64,000 nucleotides of DNA from Cristatella mucedo (GCA_009760855.2 WPIO01000004.1:13309501-13373500), one strand, 5' to 3'; positions 41,481 to 53,725 are shown, numbered from the stretch's first letter. A program made the numbers and translations. Notes: generated by a model not told the origin, from the letters alone.

Positions 41481-44400
41481 TCGCAGGGTTTCGTAGCGCT
41501 CAGTTTTCCGAGTGGCTGCCAGGTTAGCGCCTTTGCGTTAGCGCCTGCCTCAATCGCTGCGCCTCGGCTGGCATTCTAGCCGTGGAGCCGGAATGGATGG
41601 CTGACCAACTGAAGCCAGGACCAACCGGACCAGTGAATGTTGGGAGCGGCGATTTGCTAGTGTAGTGGAGCTGGATTGGTGCTCACTTCTGCCTGTTGGT
41701 ACATGCCTGCGTGTGTGGGGGGCTTTACGTTTGCAGCAGCAGCAGATGCAGTTGCCGCAGTGGTTGCCTAGTAAGAAGTATGGCAAGGGCTACGCGTATT
41801 TCCGGAGGAAGAACACGAAGATATACGGATCGTTGCTTAACTGGCTTGGCGGTAAGCAGCCGTAGGCAGTTGCAGCCGCAGTGATGCATGCAGCTGCAGT
41901 GGGGGCTTCTGCTTGCTCGCATAAACTCGGAAGGCAGCAGCCGACCTTGGCTGCAATTTCCTCGGGTTCTGGTTGACGCCAATGCTTTGCTTGGTCGTGC
42001 TAGCAGCCCGTGTGCACCTCTCGACTCACGGGGAGCTAGTGCAAACATGCCCCGTGTCTTAGAACGTACTGTGCTGGCCTCTAAAGACTGTTGGCTACTG
42101 GCCTTTTGTTGTTGCTTTGGTTACCTAGAATTGTGGCACTCCCCGGGTTTTGCCTCGCCTTGTCAAGAGCCTAGTGGTGATGTAAGGTGTTGAGTGGCAC
42201 TGCTTGGCGGTGCACAAGCAGCTCAGTGCAAGCCACATCCTCGATGGTCATGAGTGCCAGTCAGCATGTGTCCCTCCCTCCTCTTGTGCAGCTCCTGCAG
42301 TTGTATCTTGTGATGCCCAGCCGTGCTGAGTGTCATTTCTGTAGTTACGTTTTTAAATCTCCAAATCCTGCACAGGATCTTGCCGACGATGCAAGGGAAA
42401 GCAAGTGAGGAATTGTCACTGATGTTCGATGGCATACGATGTTGCTGTCTGCATTTTGTGCTGTCAAATGCAAAAGGTTGAACGCTCACTCGAAAACACT
42501 ACCAACCATTGAATGGTTATGTCGGTGTTTTATAAAGGAGTTTTACATCGTACTCACTGTGTCTGACTCGGTGTGAGATGAAAGTTGCTCAATCTTTGCA
42601 TGTCGATCGGATTCAGGCTGAAGAAGTGATTGTTTTGGTAGCCGGATTTGTGGAAGACTTTCACGTGCGACAAGGTGGCAGGATCAAGAGAGTTGGTGGT
42701 ACCCAAGCTCATCCTGTGATGCCGGACGTAGCTTGCAGCAGTTGACAGTCGCCTAGTCGAGGAGTAGCTGCTGGGTGGCTGCCTGTCTTTCAAGCCTGGT
42801 GTCTGTGTCGTCGACTTGTATCGCTTTATATTTTGTGCCAGTTTTTCCTGCCCATTCTTGAACGAGCAAGCATTGGGTTTTGATTTAAGATGCTCGAACA
42901 CACACCTCACACACCCTTGACGCACATACATACTCATACATACACACACTTAGGTGAGTACACATTTGCACATGTTTACCGTATCGATACTGCTGAGCTA
43001 CATGGCAAACCATTGTCTAGTTGCTAGTGAGTTGCTGTGCTGCCTAGCGATGGCTGCATAATAGCCTGGCCTTGGCCATTCACCGGCATCGAAGAGTCAC
43101 CTTTGACAGGGCTACACGCATACCATGCATACCATGTGCTTACAAGCACAGCCCATGCCTGCCTCATTTTAAATGCATAAGCAGATCGCTGGCTGATACT
43201 GCTGTAAACGGTCGTGGGCCTCTCAATCTAAATTAGCCCGGTCTTTTATTAATGCCTTGCCATTCGTGTGCTGCACTGCACCGATTGAATTGTGACCGAC
43301 CGGCTGCACCGGCGGTCTGCCTGCCAATGCCGGTAGGTGGGTTGTTGTTGACGCTTTTTCAGTGTTGCCACTTTCTTCCCCAATTGCTTGTGAAATGTTC
43401 GGGTCAACTGTTGTGAAATCGTGGCAAGCCACATCTTGGTGACCTTTCTTCTGCTGCTGCCTGGAGTCACTTCTACGTTGTCTCATTGCACCAGAGCTTT
43501 TTGCCTTACAATTCATCGTGCAGCTGTGTCGAGGCCCCCCACAAAGGATGCCCTCATGCCACCATTCCCCATCGGGGGAGGGGGCGATGGTGGCATGATT
43601 TTGTTCGGGGAAGGGCCGCATAACCGACTAGTTGCTTGCTGCGTGCCCCGCCCCCGTTTTGCCGAGCTCAGCTCGAAGGACAGCCAATCCGCCGGCTGCA
43701 GGTCGAAACTAGCTTGCTTTTTCGTGGAAGTGGCCGGCATGACGCGTCTGGGTCACATGGCTTGGCAGGCAGTAGCGCATTGCTGCTGCATATGTAGTCC
43801 CTAGGAAGCGAGTATTGCATTGGGTCTCTGCAAGCGTACTTGGTTGGGCAGCATGTCCAAGAGAAAGCCAAAGGTCTTTGGTGCCCTTTGACCTTAGGAG
43901 CTATGCATACAGTTGCCTCATGCTGGCACAGGCCGTAATAGCCATCCGTGGAGAAAGTTTCATTTGCCTAGTACAAAGTCGAAGTGTCGTTTTTAAGATG
44001 TGATTCACTCATGCTTCGCGTCGTTCACTTGAAGCAGACCGCTCGTTAGCACGTGGTCACGCTTCCTTGCAGGGGACATGTACGTTCCTGCACTATGGCT
44101 AGCCCCTATAGTGAAGGGCGGTGAAAAGTTCCCAATCGTCGTCTTCTCACACGGTCTGGGTGGCAATCGCACCACTTATTCCACGCTATGCTGCGACGTC
44201 GCCAGCCACGGATACATCGTTGCTGCACTCGAACATCGGGACGGTTCGGCATCGATGACCTTTCGAAATCGTGAAGCCGAAACGAGCACTTTGCTCAAGA
44301 CGAGCTACGTAGCTCTTAACCGCCAGTATGGCCTCAGTGAGGAGTGGACACCGTACGAGCGGCCTCCAATCTCCCTGGAACTGGACTTCCGCTTCAGAAA

Positions 44401-44706
44401 TCCGCAGGTGAGTTTCGGTCCTTTGTCGTGCGACACGCAGCCAGCTGGCAGTTCGTATGTACATCCTGTTGTTGCCGTCATAATCGTCTCCTTCATTGCT
44501 TGGTCCTCGGGTGCATTCCATGTCTCTTGAAGTCACTTAACCTGCATTGAATTGGCCTTTTTCTCTCCCACTCCTTGTACTGAATACATGTCCATCCTGA
44601 TTATTCAGTTCGCCTGGCCTGTCTGTCCTAGTAGTGGTCTTATCAGCTACAAATTCGAATTCTCCCAAACATTGCTACTGCAGTGGTGAATCCTATGCGT
44701 GCTTGC

Positions 44707-44750
<44 letters not shown>

Positions 44751-47700
44751 CACTTGATAAAGCGCCCTCAGAGAACTCAATCTCTCTCTAGGCGCTTTAC
44801 ATTCGCTACAAAGGGAAATGCAATTGAATGGTGAGTAATATCATGCTTGATAAACGAACAAAATGAATAACATGGTTTGGGGTGACATGCATAGGGTCAG
44901 CATGCAAATGTGGTTAGTGGCAGCATGCACAGTGTCAGCACGCATAAGCACATGAAGGACGAATCATAGGGACCCACTAAATGCTGTCCTAAATAGGTGT
45001 TTTTAAGTTCTTTTTAAATGTGGTCAGGTCAGGGGATGTTCTGACGCAAGTCGGGAGGGAGTTCCAGGCTTTGGGAGCGTACGAACTAAATGCACGGTCT
45101 CCAAAGGATTAAAGGTTTGTACGAGGTATTTCTAAACTGTTGGATTCCGAAAAGCAGGTGGTATGATGCTTGGCCTGATGGGGGAGTTTATCTGAGAGGT
45201 AGGCTGGAGCCAAATAATGGAGTGACCTAAACGTGAGCGACAGAACCTTGAAGTCGATCCGAGTCGATCCTTGCTGTTCATTTCTCATCATAGTATTTGT
45301 CTCCTGAGGTTTAATATTTGTCGAGGATACCTTTTTTTTGTTTGGCATCCTAATGCTGTAGGATCTTCAGGCTCTCTTTGATTCTTCTGTCAATCGCCTT
45401 TCGATAAGAGCATGTAAGCTGATGTGCTGACGGCACACAAGCGATGAAGCGCAGACACCGAAGTGGTCTTCCAACACTCGTGTATACTCGCAGTAAAGCG
45501 CTAATGCCGGTCGGCTTGCCAGCCTCCCCGCCCCTCCGGGGTGAGGTCGCGTCAAGAGCGAGCCGGCATGCACGGTCGTGTGTCACGGGTGGGCCGTATA
45601 CCGACCAAGCACAGGCCACACGTCATGTCACGGGCATGCTGCTTGCATCGGCAGAGCACTCAGGCCACAGAGTATGCTGCATATAATGCATTCCTGACTC
45701 AATTTTTTTAGTCAATGTGGCTACCATTGACCCTTATCAAGATGCAACAGTTCTTACTGTGATATGGAGTTTCTGACTTTGATTTTCAGGTGCACAAAAG
45801 GGGCATTGAATGTGTGAGGTGCCTGGATATTATGCAGTCTCTCAATGATGGAAATCATGTGTACAACGTCCTTCCTCTTAACTTCGATCTCCTGCAGTTC
45901 CAGGTAAGTGTCCCGGCAACAGTGGATTCTTTGTCATTTCTTCGTAATGTTGTGTTGACGTTTTCAGGCAGTTCACATGTTAGCATTCTATACTTGCATT
46001 CGACTCTTGAACATAGGGCAAGTGGGTGGGTGTGTCCCATTTATAAACATGCTTCACAGAACACGTCAGGAAAAGCAAAAACCAAGGCGAAGACAATGAT
46101 GAGGGGGATGAAGACAAGTAGTAGAGGGTGCAAGAAAGAGAACGATAAGGAAGAAGAGAAAAAGGTGCAAAACTTGCCGGCATAGGAGAACCACGAGGCA
46201 GAAAATTAGGAGGGCTAGGCAAAACGGCTTCTCGAGGCCTCCATTCGAGTACAAGACTGTACCGGATTGGCTAGTCAGCTTGATTTCAGATCCAGACTCT
46301 GTTTGATGGGTACGAAGGCTTAATGGCTTGTCAGCTTCGTGGTGTCGTCTGCTCGCCTGACTAAGTTTCTAGCCTAGACTACGATTTTGACAAGTCGCTT
46401 CGTGATTTCTACGGTTGTAAATAGTATCGTTCGAGTCTGGGCGTGGCATACTTGTTAGCCCACTCGGATTTTGCTGTGTTGATTCGTGTTCTTCCACATG
46501 AGAGAATAGCTCATCTTCTCACGGTTTATGGAGCCGTGGCATTGGCCCTGAATGAGCCCAAGTTAGTGTGATTTACTTGGGCTTCTTACTTCGCTGCTTT
46601 TCTTACTTTCGTGCTTACCTGTAGATGGATAGTTGTTATTATTATTATTATCTCATTGGCTTTTTATGCCGTGTGTGTGGAGTTTTTCTTATTAGCATGA
46701 AGTGCACAGCCATGGCAAGCCAGACAAGCAAGTCGGCATTTTAGTGAGGGAAAAAACTATTTTATTGAATTGATCAAGACCACTGCCAATAGACGGTGCT
46801 ATACACATAGTTTGGAAATCACTTCCCCTGTTTTCCGTGCTCATCCATTGACACGAAAGTGTGTCCTCTCATTTGTAAACTATTCCTCAGGTGCCTGTCT
46901 TATGTGATAGATGCTTAGCTTGTTGTTGACTCAGCCGGCTGTGGCTTACCATGGACATTTCGATTGCTGTTTGATTTATGTCGTCATATTCGGTACTCGG
47001 TTGCATACCGTAGTCCGGCTATCCGGTGCTTACATAGCCTAGAAGCGAGACAAGATCTGAAGGATGCCCTGATCTTCATGATTGTTGTCACCGAATGATG
47101 ATAAATAGACCTGTTCCAATTCCTGGGGAGGGTGTTGCATAGCTTGAAGTGATCCCCGTAGGATTGTGATAAGTGATCCCCGTAGGTATCGGATTATAGG
47201 ATAGCAAAGCTGCCTCTCCCGCAGTGTGTGTAGGTTTGCCTAGAAACTTGATGGACAATTTGAACTCGGCCTCTGCGCGGTCACGTAGCTTGTCTGAAAG
47301 CTACTCTGTCAGACCCTTTCAGACCTCTGGGTCTTAGCCCAGCAGGATGCTGCTCACACTTTACGATCCAGGTCGTGAGCTCGAGTCTCCTGTGGCAGGA
47401 AGTTTTCTTTTGCCCACTTCGAGGAGCGCTGTGGTAGCGGCCAAGGTTCTTTTGCCTGCTAAAGCCTGCTGAGCTTTGGGTCGACTGGGCGACCTTGCCA
47501 CCTGTATTGCAGCTATTAGCAGAGGCTGTCGTATTGTCGTTTCTATGTGCTTGACAAGTGCAGTGTTGTTCAAGTGACCCACTGCTGTCAATTGAGGAGG
47601 TGGCTACTCACTGCATTGCTGTCCCGTGTTCTCCTGCTTCGTCCTGTTGCCTGCCGGGCTTCTCACTGCAGAGACCGGGTCGGTCTCTGCAGGAGCAGCA

Positions 47701-49965
47701 ACGCTGGCCGAGTCGTCGAGTGTCTGCTGTTCCACCTTCAGTGTGGAGGGGCACTGTCCACGGATCAATAACCGGTTTTTCTTGGCAACCAGCCCAGGGG
47801 CTTGTGGTAATGAATGTGACAGCCCACCGACAGGTTTCGCCTCCTAACCCTGTATAGATTCGCTCTCCCGGCAGCTGTCAAACTCATTCATCTTCGTTAG
47901 AGTGGCTTGCTATGACTAGCTATGAAAATGCTTATCGGGGCTCAATGTGTGCATGTGTAGCACCGTCAGTCTTGTGCTTCCCACGGCCGTGGCCGGGGCA
48001 GAGCCCTAGGTCACCATCTGCATGCCACTAGCTCTCTTACAGATACCCAGGCGATGGGCCGAAAGCCGTCGGTCTCGGCAGGCCTGGACTCACGAGCTGG
48101 CACACTGCAAAGTAGCACATTTTTTCTGCTGGTGGGAGGAGGGAGATTTTGCTCTGATTAGCAACGGGGGGGGGGGGGGGGGGGGCCTCGACACTAGGTT
48201 CACTGGCGTGCCAATCGCTGTGGTTCACGGTCGCTGTGGTGCCGATCGCTGCCTCTGCACTCTGCCTGCGATTGCCCATCCCATTCCGGTGGTAGTTATG
48301 CAGCAGTGCTGATCATGCCGATCCTCTGAGGAGGTGCTATTGGCTTGCACCGATCTAACGGCTTCAAGCTTGGCTATCTAAAAACTCCTGGCGCCATGAC
48401 CCTGGACGACCCGATTGGGATCGGTCACGTTAGAAGTTGAGAAATTTGGTTCCAGCCGATGACTGATGCTGCTGGTGCCGAAGGGCAGCAGCAGCAAGTG
48501 CAGCTGCTGCCCTTGTGTCGCTGCCTTTCGCCGGACGCAGCCTATCTATGGCGCCACCTATGTTTTGTCAAACGTCAAGCTATGACGCACTCGTCCTGCA
48601 GCTCAAGCGCTGGCACAGACGCCAGCTTTACATTAACATATAAGTGTGTATATTGATTCTAAGCTGAATCATCGTTGTTCTCAGCCTGACCGGTGTCGGG
48701 TGAGTCGATGCCGCTCGGCCAGGCACTTGAGGCTGTCCGATCAGCCGGGTAGTCAGATAGAGAGCACTTTCTGCCGATTCTCGGGATGGGTCCTTGAGAT
48801 GCACTCTAATCCCAAGCCCATTTGGAATTTATTTTCTTTTGTCACCGGTTGATTCCGGCAAGACATGGGCCTCTGCAACTCCTTCAGGCTCAACGCCATA
48901 ATCCAGCCAAGGTGGCCCATGCTCCCAGAATGCTGTTGCTTCCCCTGTTCCCCGGGAAACCTGAAGCCTGCAGCCATACCAGGCTGGTACAGGCACGGTG
49001 TGCCAGTCCCCTGGCCGGTGGCCAGCTCAACTGGGGTGTGCTTCACGACCTCGAGACTGCTGGAGCAGTGGTGCACTGTGGACAAAGGGTGTGCTTCCAT
49101 TGTGAGAAGCTGAGTAAACATTACCCAAGCCGGACCCGACGGTGGATCCAAAGCCGTCAATGCTAGTATGTGGGAGGTCTTAAAAGAATTCGTCTGGCTT
49201 TCAGTTTGCCCATTGAATCAGCGGCATGGTCTACAGAGCTTTAAGAGTAAGGCTGTACCATTGCCACTCTGTACCCTTGCTATTAAACCTCGTGGCTCTC
49301 CTCCATGTTGATTCAAGGCTTGTCTTTGGATGCACTTCGGTTCTCTGTGTCGCAGCGCGTGCGTGTACGTGCGTGTGAGCAAGCTGTGATATCAATAGGT
49401 TGTATATATAGTGCACTGAGAGAACTAAATCTACATCCAGGTGCTTTACAACTCGCTGCAAGAGAATCAATAGCCAAGGGTTCCTGCCCATGCTTTGCTG
49501 CTGGAATCAACCATTAATTATTTATTAATAACAAATTATTAATAATAAATTAATAATTAGGGATTTAAGTATGAAAACAATTTGCTGCTGCCGGTAGGGA
49601 ACGTTATTGATAATGAGAAGAAACTCGGAATCTGTATGGATACCTCAAATAAATACTTCCTTTCGAATGTGTACTCGGTCTTCTGTGAATTTTATTGAAA
49701 CACAGCTCAGGTGGCACTGTCGATGGCCGGCTTAATCTGTGATGTAGGTTGTGCCCATCGCCTGTTGGCGTAGTGTAAGAAAGCATGTTGGGTGTACCAG
49801 TCTGCCCTCGTGGAAGCTCGTGGTAAAGTGTGAGTGCAAATAAAAATGTGAGCATACGTGCACATGAACGCTGCTGCTCGTGTGTGTGTGCGTGTGTGTG
49901 TGCGTGTGCGCGCATACGTGCACATGAACGCTGCTGCTCGTGTGTGCGTGTGTGTGTGTGTGTGC

Positions 49966-49997
<32 letters not shown>

Positions 49998-52900
49998 GCT
50001 TGCGTGCACATGTTGGTATAATGTCGTTTGTATGTGAGCCATTTCTCATAAGCAGGTGTAAGAATTTGCAGCTATCTACGATATGCTTTTCTTCTTCCTG
50101 GTTTGGTTTTGAGAGAAAGTCCTTCGTTTACTATAGCAAAAGAGCTAATTTCCTTTGCTTTTTCCATTAGCCAATTAGGACATGGCTGTGTCACTGACAC
50201 TAATCGCCGCCGAACACTACTCATCCACTGATGTTTGCACAGTCAAAGTGATGCCAGCCATGTTTGTCGCTGACATGATTCCAACGACTCGGTTGGCTTA
50301 ATGAACGATTTCTTTCGGGCCGGTGCTTGCATGGTCTAGGTTATGAGCTGTTAAAACTGGGAGATTAAGCTGCCAGGTTGACAGTGCAAGCCATTGCTAT
50401 CCGTCATTCGTTACCATCCGGCGATGCAATATGACGTCATGCATCATTGCTATCTGTCACGCTGTTGTCGGTCCTGGCAGCAAGGCCTGGTTTTGGGGTA
50501 GTTGGAGTGGAATTGGAGCAAGCTCAGAATAAGAGCAGCACTTCTTAGAACATCGCCGATCGTGTCATTGCAGGGTCGCATCGACGTGGACCGGGCTGCA
50601 GTGATGGGTCACTCCTTCGGCGGTGCCACCACTGTGTGTGCCCTAGCCAAGGACGAGCACTTCCGGTGAGTCACTCCCTCCCAGGCTTCTACCGGCAGGT
50701 TGCCCACTGTCTCCACCTTGCCCTTGGATCTCTTGCCGGCCTTCCATGCCACCTGCCGAGCTGTTTCGAAGCTTCTTACGAATTGGCTACCGTTGGTTGG
50801 CACAAGACGTTGCTGTACGATTCCACGAGTGCATATGTCGTTTCCTCTGGATGCGCTGTCTGCGCCTGCTAGTGGAGAGCGCTTCCCCGAGTCGCTTTGC
50901 TCAACCGTTCGCAGTTGCACGCCCGCCGCTGCAGCAGCAGCTCCAGTCGTTGAAAAGCAGCTGGGCTGGGCCGAGCCGTCGGTCTGTGGCCTGCCATTCG
51001 GCCATGTCCCTAGCGCCCCAAGGCTAGCGACTTGCTTCACCTTTAGACGAGCTCAAGGTGGTCCCACCCGCAAACACGTGGTCGCATGAGCGGAGTGGCA
51101 GCCAGCACCTCGGTGATTCGCCTGCAATGGAGCAGGTGGCAGCAGAGGATGATGCTCTGACGATGGGATTGGCCTTCGACAAAATTAACCCTCCCCTACC
51201 CTGTGCTGGCAGGCCCTTGCTGGAGCTTCGACTCGGAAGTGGGAATTAAAAAATAAACCGGGATAAGTAGAATCCATAGCAGGTTCATTCTACCCAGGTG
51301 TGGCCAAGGCTGCTGGCCTGCCTTGCCCTGCCTCGTGACTCGCGTATCGCTGCACAGGGGTGGCGTCGAGGACTGGGTCAGCAACGGCGTGATCGAGTGT
51401 GAACGTTTCTCACCCTTTTCGGCTGTCGTGCGATCTCAGTGAGAGCTGCATCGTCGTAAGAAGGGAAGCCGGTCTCGCTTGCAAGAGTGCTTCAGGCCAT
51501 CGTGCTTGCGTTCGGCGATGACGACACAGTGTCTGAATCGTTTTGGCTGCGGCAGCAGCAGCCTGATACTTTTTTTGGTGCCAAAAGCTGGCGCCTCGGT
51601 GCCGTCTCGCAAAGAGTTGGCTGTGGCGCTGCCGTGCGCAATCGATTCGTGGCCCGTGTGCCGACTTCTGCGCGAATGCGGCAGAATGGGCCGAGTTTGC
51701 TGCCAGCACGCGTGGCGATGAAGTCGCGAAATGCCATCCCCGCCACAATGTTGCAGCGTTGGCATCTGCCTGGACGGCTGGATGCTGCCGTTGGAGACCG
51801 AGCTGTACAAAACGGTCTCACAGCCGGTCCTCTTTCTAAACACTGAGACGTTCCAGTGGCCTTCGAATGTCAACGACATGCTTCGCCTAGATCCGAATGT
51901 GACAGAACGCTGGATGATTACGGTCATGTAAGTGGTGCAGGCGATCCGACCGAGCTGCCACGTGCTGTCTGCTCTGTCCTCCCCGTTTCGGCGGATGGAT
52001 AGCTATGCGTTGGCCATACACGGGCCGGACCCAGGCGCCACCGACTCACAGATGACCGCCGGGTGACGTGCCTGTCAACGCCGCCGTCTCACTGGCCAGT
52101 GAGGCGTGCGTCGACGAACCATCTGGTTCTGGAACCTTGTGCGTCGACGAACCACGAGGCTGCCTCGTGTGATCGCTTGTGTCTGCCGCAGCAGGGCCTG
52201 GTGTGCCCGGCATCGGCACATGTGCTGTTGGAAGCGTTTCTACTTCGTGGTCGAAATCTGGCCTACACCATTTTTGGTCTCTGCAGCCAAGCCTGTTTGT
52301 GACCACCTCTGCCGCCGCTGCTGCTGCTGCTGCAAACAGTAGCTACAGTGCACCGAGCCGCTGCGGCCATTGAGCCCGGCCCATTCGTCCAGCTGGTGAG
52401 CTTGCCGTCGGCTCGATCCAGAGCTCCCTCACCACTTTGCTGCCTTTGAGCAGCTGAGATCACAGAGTTGGTCGTGTGCTCGGGCGGCCGAGCGAGGCAC
52501 ACAGCACTGACCGAGCCTTGCTCTTCGGCATCCCCATCTATCCACTTCTACTCAGGTGTGTTTGAGAGGGCAATGGGGGGCGTCATTTACCAGTTCATTC
52601 TCGTCGTACACTAGACCGTCGTACACTAGACCGACTGAATGGACGACTGCAGCCATGGTTGCCGTCTGCATGAATAGTTGCCTCGGCTGAGCTGGATCTA
52701 AATTAGGTGTGCAAAGTTCACCCCGGGTAATGCAAATAGCCCTCCCAATCGGCTGGAAAGCAGGATCTGCAAATAAGTCGTTATCCGTTGGATAGCTTGC
52801 ACTCTGACCGTGACGATGGGCCAGGTCGTGCACTGCTGTGCTTACCCTAGTTAGATTAGCTCTCCTCACGTGTCCCCGATGCAGCTACTAGGCTGTCTCC

Positions 52901-53725
52901 TGAAGGACCAGCTGCTGAAAGCCACTCCTACCTTAACTAGCTGTGTACGTGCATCCTGGCTCGTGGCTGTTGGCAGGCTGTCTGCCTGGGGAGGTGGAAG
53001 GAGGGGCTCCTCCTTCCACCTCCCCAGGTCAGGTGGAAGGAGGGGCTCCTCCTTCCACCTGACCTGTGACTTCGTTATGGCTGTTCGAGGCCACCGGCAG
53101 GGCACAGGGTTGCCCTAGCTGCCAGTGACTCGGCACAAGATTGACAGGATGCACACTCAGCCTAAGAGGGCTGGGGCATAGCTCTGGAGTGGGCGGACTG
53201 TGGGTGGGCGCGGCTAGGCAGAGGAGTAGGCAGGACAGCAGCAGCTCGCTCGACTTGTCTGTCGGTCGGCCGGGCTTGTCGACGCCTGCACGTCGCCTGA
53301 CGGGACCCCGCCTGCGTTCGTTTCGTCTCCAGGGGCTCGTGCCACCAGAGCATGTCGGATTTTCAGTTCCTCGTCAGCAGCATGGCCGGCAAGTTCCTGA
53401 GCTTTCGGCACACGCTGGAGTCGCAAGCCTGCATGGACATCATCAGCGACGCCTCGCTTGCTTTCCTGCAGAGGCACCTCGGTGAGCGCACGGGCCGCTA
53501 ACGTTGTGCGAGTGCGCCGTGCTGTCTGGCAGATGCAGCTGCGCTCCCTCGCCCAGGCTGCTGCTGCATGCTGATAGGGTGAACTCTTCTGCGCGCGATC
53601 TGGCAGGCCCGACGAGCGGAGGCGACCTCGATCACCCAGGCGAGGACATCCTGGCGGGCAGGCATCCCAGCGTTATAGTCGGCACTCATCTCGACCTCTC
53701 CACCAATTATAACAAGTGGGCGTGA
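41009..53725 (+). CDS. PAFAH2: Platelet-activating-factor acetylhydrolase, complete 8-exon gene
   Basis: Joined exons are 41009-41221, 41737-41851, 44073-44407, 45790-45903, 50574-50665, 51757-51927, 53333-53481 and 53607-53725 (1308 nt, 435 residues; intron phases 0,1,0,0,2,2,1). The enzyme family hydrolyses the sn-2 acetyl or short oxidised acyl chain of PAF-like phospholipids. Visible motifs are the oxyanion-side HGLGG (136-140), the nucleophile elbow GHSFGG with Ser273, LDGWMLPL with Asp296 and GSCHQS with His351. There is no signal peptide. MGN at the N-terminus could be myristoylated, as in the intracellular PAFAH2 type, so a cytosolic/membrane-associated enzyme is inferred rather than the secreted PLA2G7 form. 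The ATG has A at -3 and G at +4. Confidence 0.93.
41737..41851 (+). CDS. PAFAH2: PAF-AH exon 2, with tandem CAG acceptors
   Basis: Residues 72-109 include [15 protein letters not shown], aligned to the family's W-x-P...Y...G-hydrophobic segment. The acceptor region TTTGCAGCAGCAGCAG offers four in-frame CAG sites; the first is taken. The donor G/GTAAGC follows 41851 (phase 1). Confidence 0.87.
41852..44072. other. PAF-AH intron 2
   Basis: 2.2 kb. Contains scattered CA-rich sequence near 42899-42950; no further feature recognised. Confidence 0.6.
44073..44407 (+). CDS. PAFAH2: PAF-AH exon 3: oxyanion loop
   Basis: The acceptor CTTCCTTGCAG precedes 44073, and the split codon gives Gly110. It encodes [28 protein letters not shown] and [10 protein letters not shown], all family hallmarks. 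The donor CAG/GTGAGT follows 44407 (phase 0). Confidence 0.95.
44708..45262 (-). mobile_element. LINE L-A, 5'-truncated, antisense in PAF-AH intron 3
   Basis: A (AAT)14 tail at 44708-44749 precedes, in reverse, GCGCCTAGAGAGAGATTGAG and the L-A 3' UTR. A short C-terminal RT stretch ([20 protein letters not shown]) ends at about 45262, where unrelated intron sequence begins. It is close in sequence to the 24-kb copy. Confidence 0.9.
45790..45903 (+). CDS. PAFAH2: PAF-AH exon 4
   Basis: The acceptor TTGATTTTCAG precedes 45790 and the donor CAG/GTAAGT follows 45903 (phase 0-0, 38 codons). It encodes [15 protein letters not shown] and [13 protein letters not shown], matching the helix and N-x-L-P segment before the nucleophile elbow. 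Confidence 0.92.
47338..47475 (+). mobile_element. SINE-B copy
   Basis: GCCCAGCAGGATGCTGCTCA, the CACTTTACGATCCAGGTCGT head and GAGCTCGAGTCTCCTG (B-box-like) are followed by GTGGTAGCGGCCAAGGTTC. It aligns with the copy at 58917. Confidence 0.65.
48166..48185. repeat. G20 homopolymer
   Basis: An uninterrupted run of 20 G on the plus strand in intron 4, on the PAF-AH sense strand. Confidence 0.9.
49852..50003. repeat. Duplicated (GT)n-flanked block
   Basis: GCATACGTGCACATGAACGC plus TGCTGCTCGTGTGTG occurs at about 49852 and again at about 49912, separated and followed by (GT/GC)n. Confidence 0.9.
50574..50665 (+). CDS. PAFAH2: PAF-AH exon 5: catalytic serine
   Basis: It encodes [18 protein letters not shown] with nucleophile Ser273 and ends HF plus a split Arg codon at CG/GTGAGT (phase 2). 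The preceding intron is 4.67 kb, the longest in the gene. Confidence 0.95.
50666..51756. other. PAF-AH intron 5
   Basis: 1.09 kb; several long chance frames on both strands but no recognisable product. Confidence 0.55.
51757..51927 (+). CDS. PAFAH2: PAF-AH exon 6: catalytic aspartate
   Basis: The acceptor ACAATGTTGCAG precedes 51757. It encodes [13 protein letters not shown] (Asp296), [14 protein letters not shown] and TERWMITV. The donor AT/GTAAGT follows 51927 (phase 2). Confidence 0.94.
51928..53332. other. PAF-AH intron 6, contains twin hairpins and short duplications
   Basis: 1.4 kb. Besides the hairpins at 52985-53065, TGCGTCGACGAACCA occurs twice near 52106 and 52139. TCGTACACTAGACCG occurs twice in tandem near 52604. 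Confidence 0.6.
52985..53065. repeat. Two overlapping perfect hairpins
   Basis: Hairpin 1 has 20-bp arms (52985-53004 and 53009-53028). Hairpin 2 has 18-bp arms (53026-53043 and 53048-53065). Both have loop GGCT, share the core AGGTGGAAGGAGG, and have no mismatch in either stem. Confidence 0.95.
53333..53481 (+). CDS. PAFAH2: PAF-AH exon 7: catalytic histidine
   Basis: The acceptor TTTCGTCTCCAG precedes 53333. It encodes [13 protein letters not shown] (His351) and [13 protein letters not shown]. The donor G/GTGAGC follows 53481 (phase 1). Confidence 0.94.
53607..53725 (+). CDS. PAFAH2: PAF-AH exon 8: C-terminus and stop
   Basis: The acceptor GATCTGGCAG precedes 53607. The exon encodes the C-terminus ending in STNYNKWA and TGA at 53723-53725. 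A candidate polyadenylation hexamer AATAAA is at 54874-54879, about 1.15 kb downstream. Confidence 0.88.

Larger units (their letters stand above)
45904..50573. other. PAF-AH intron 4 (4.67 kb)
   Basis: It holds a SINE-B copy, a G20 run, a LINE-tail-like motif near 49405-49465 (reverse, TGTAAAGCACCTGGATGTAG), an AT-rich inverted stretch at 49511-49558 and a duplicated GT-rich block at 49852-50003. No internal gene was recognised. Confidence 0.55.
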
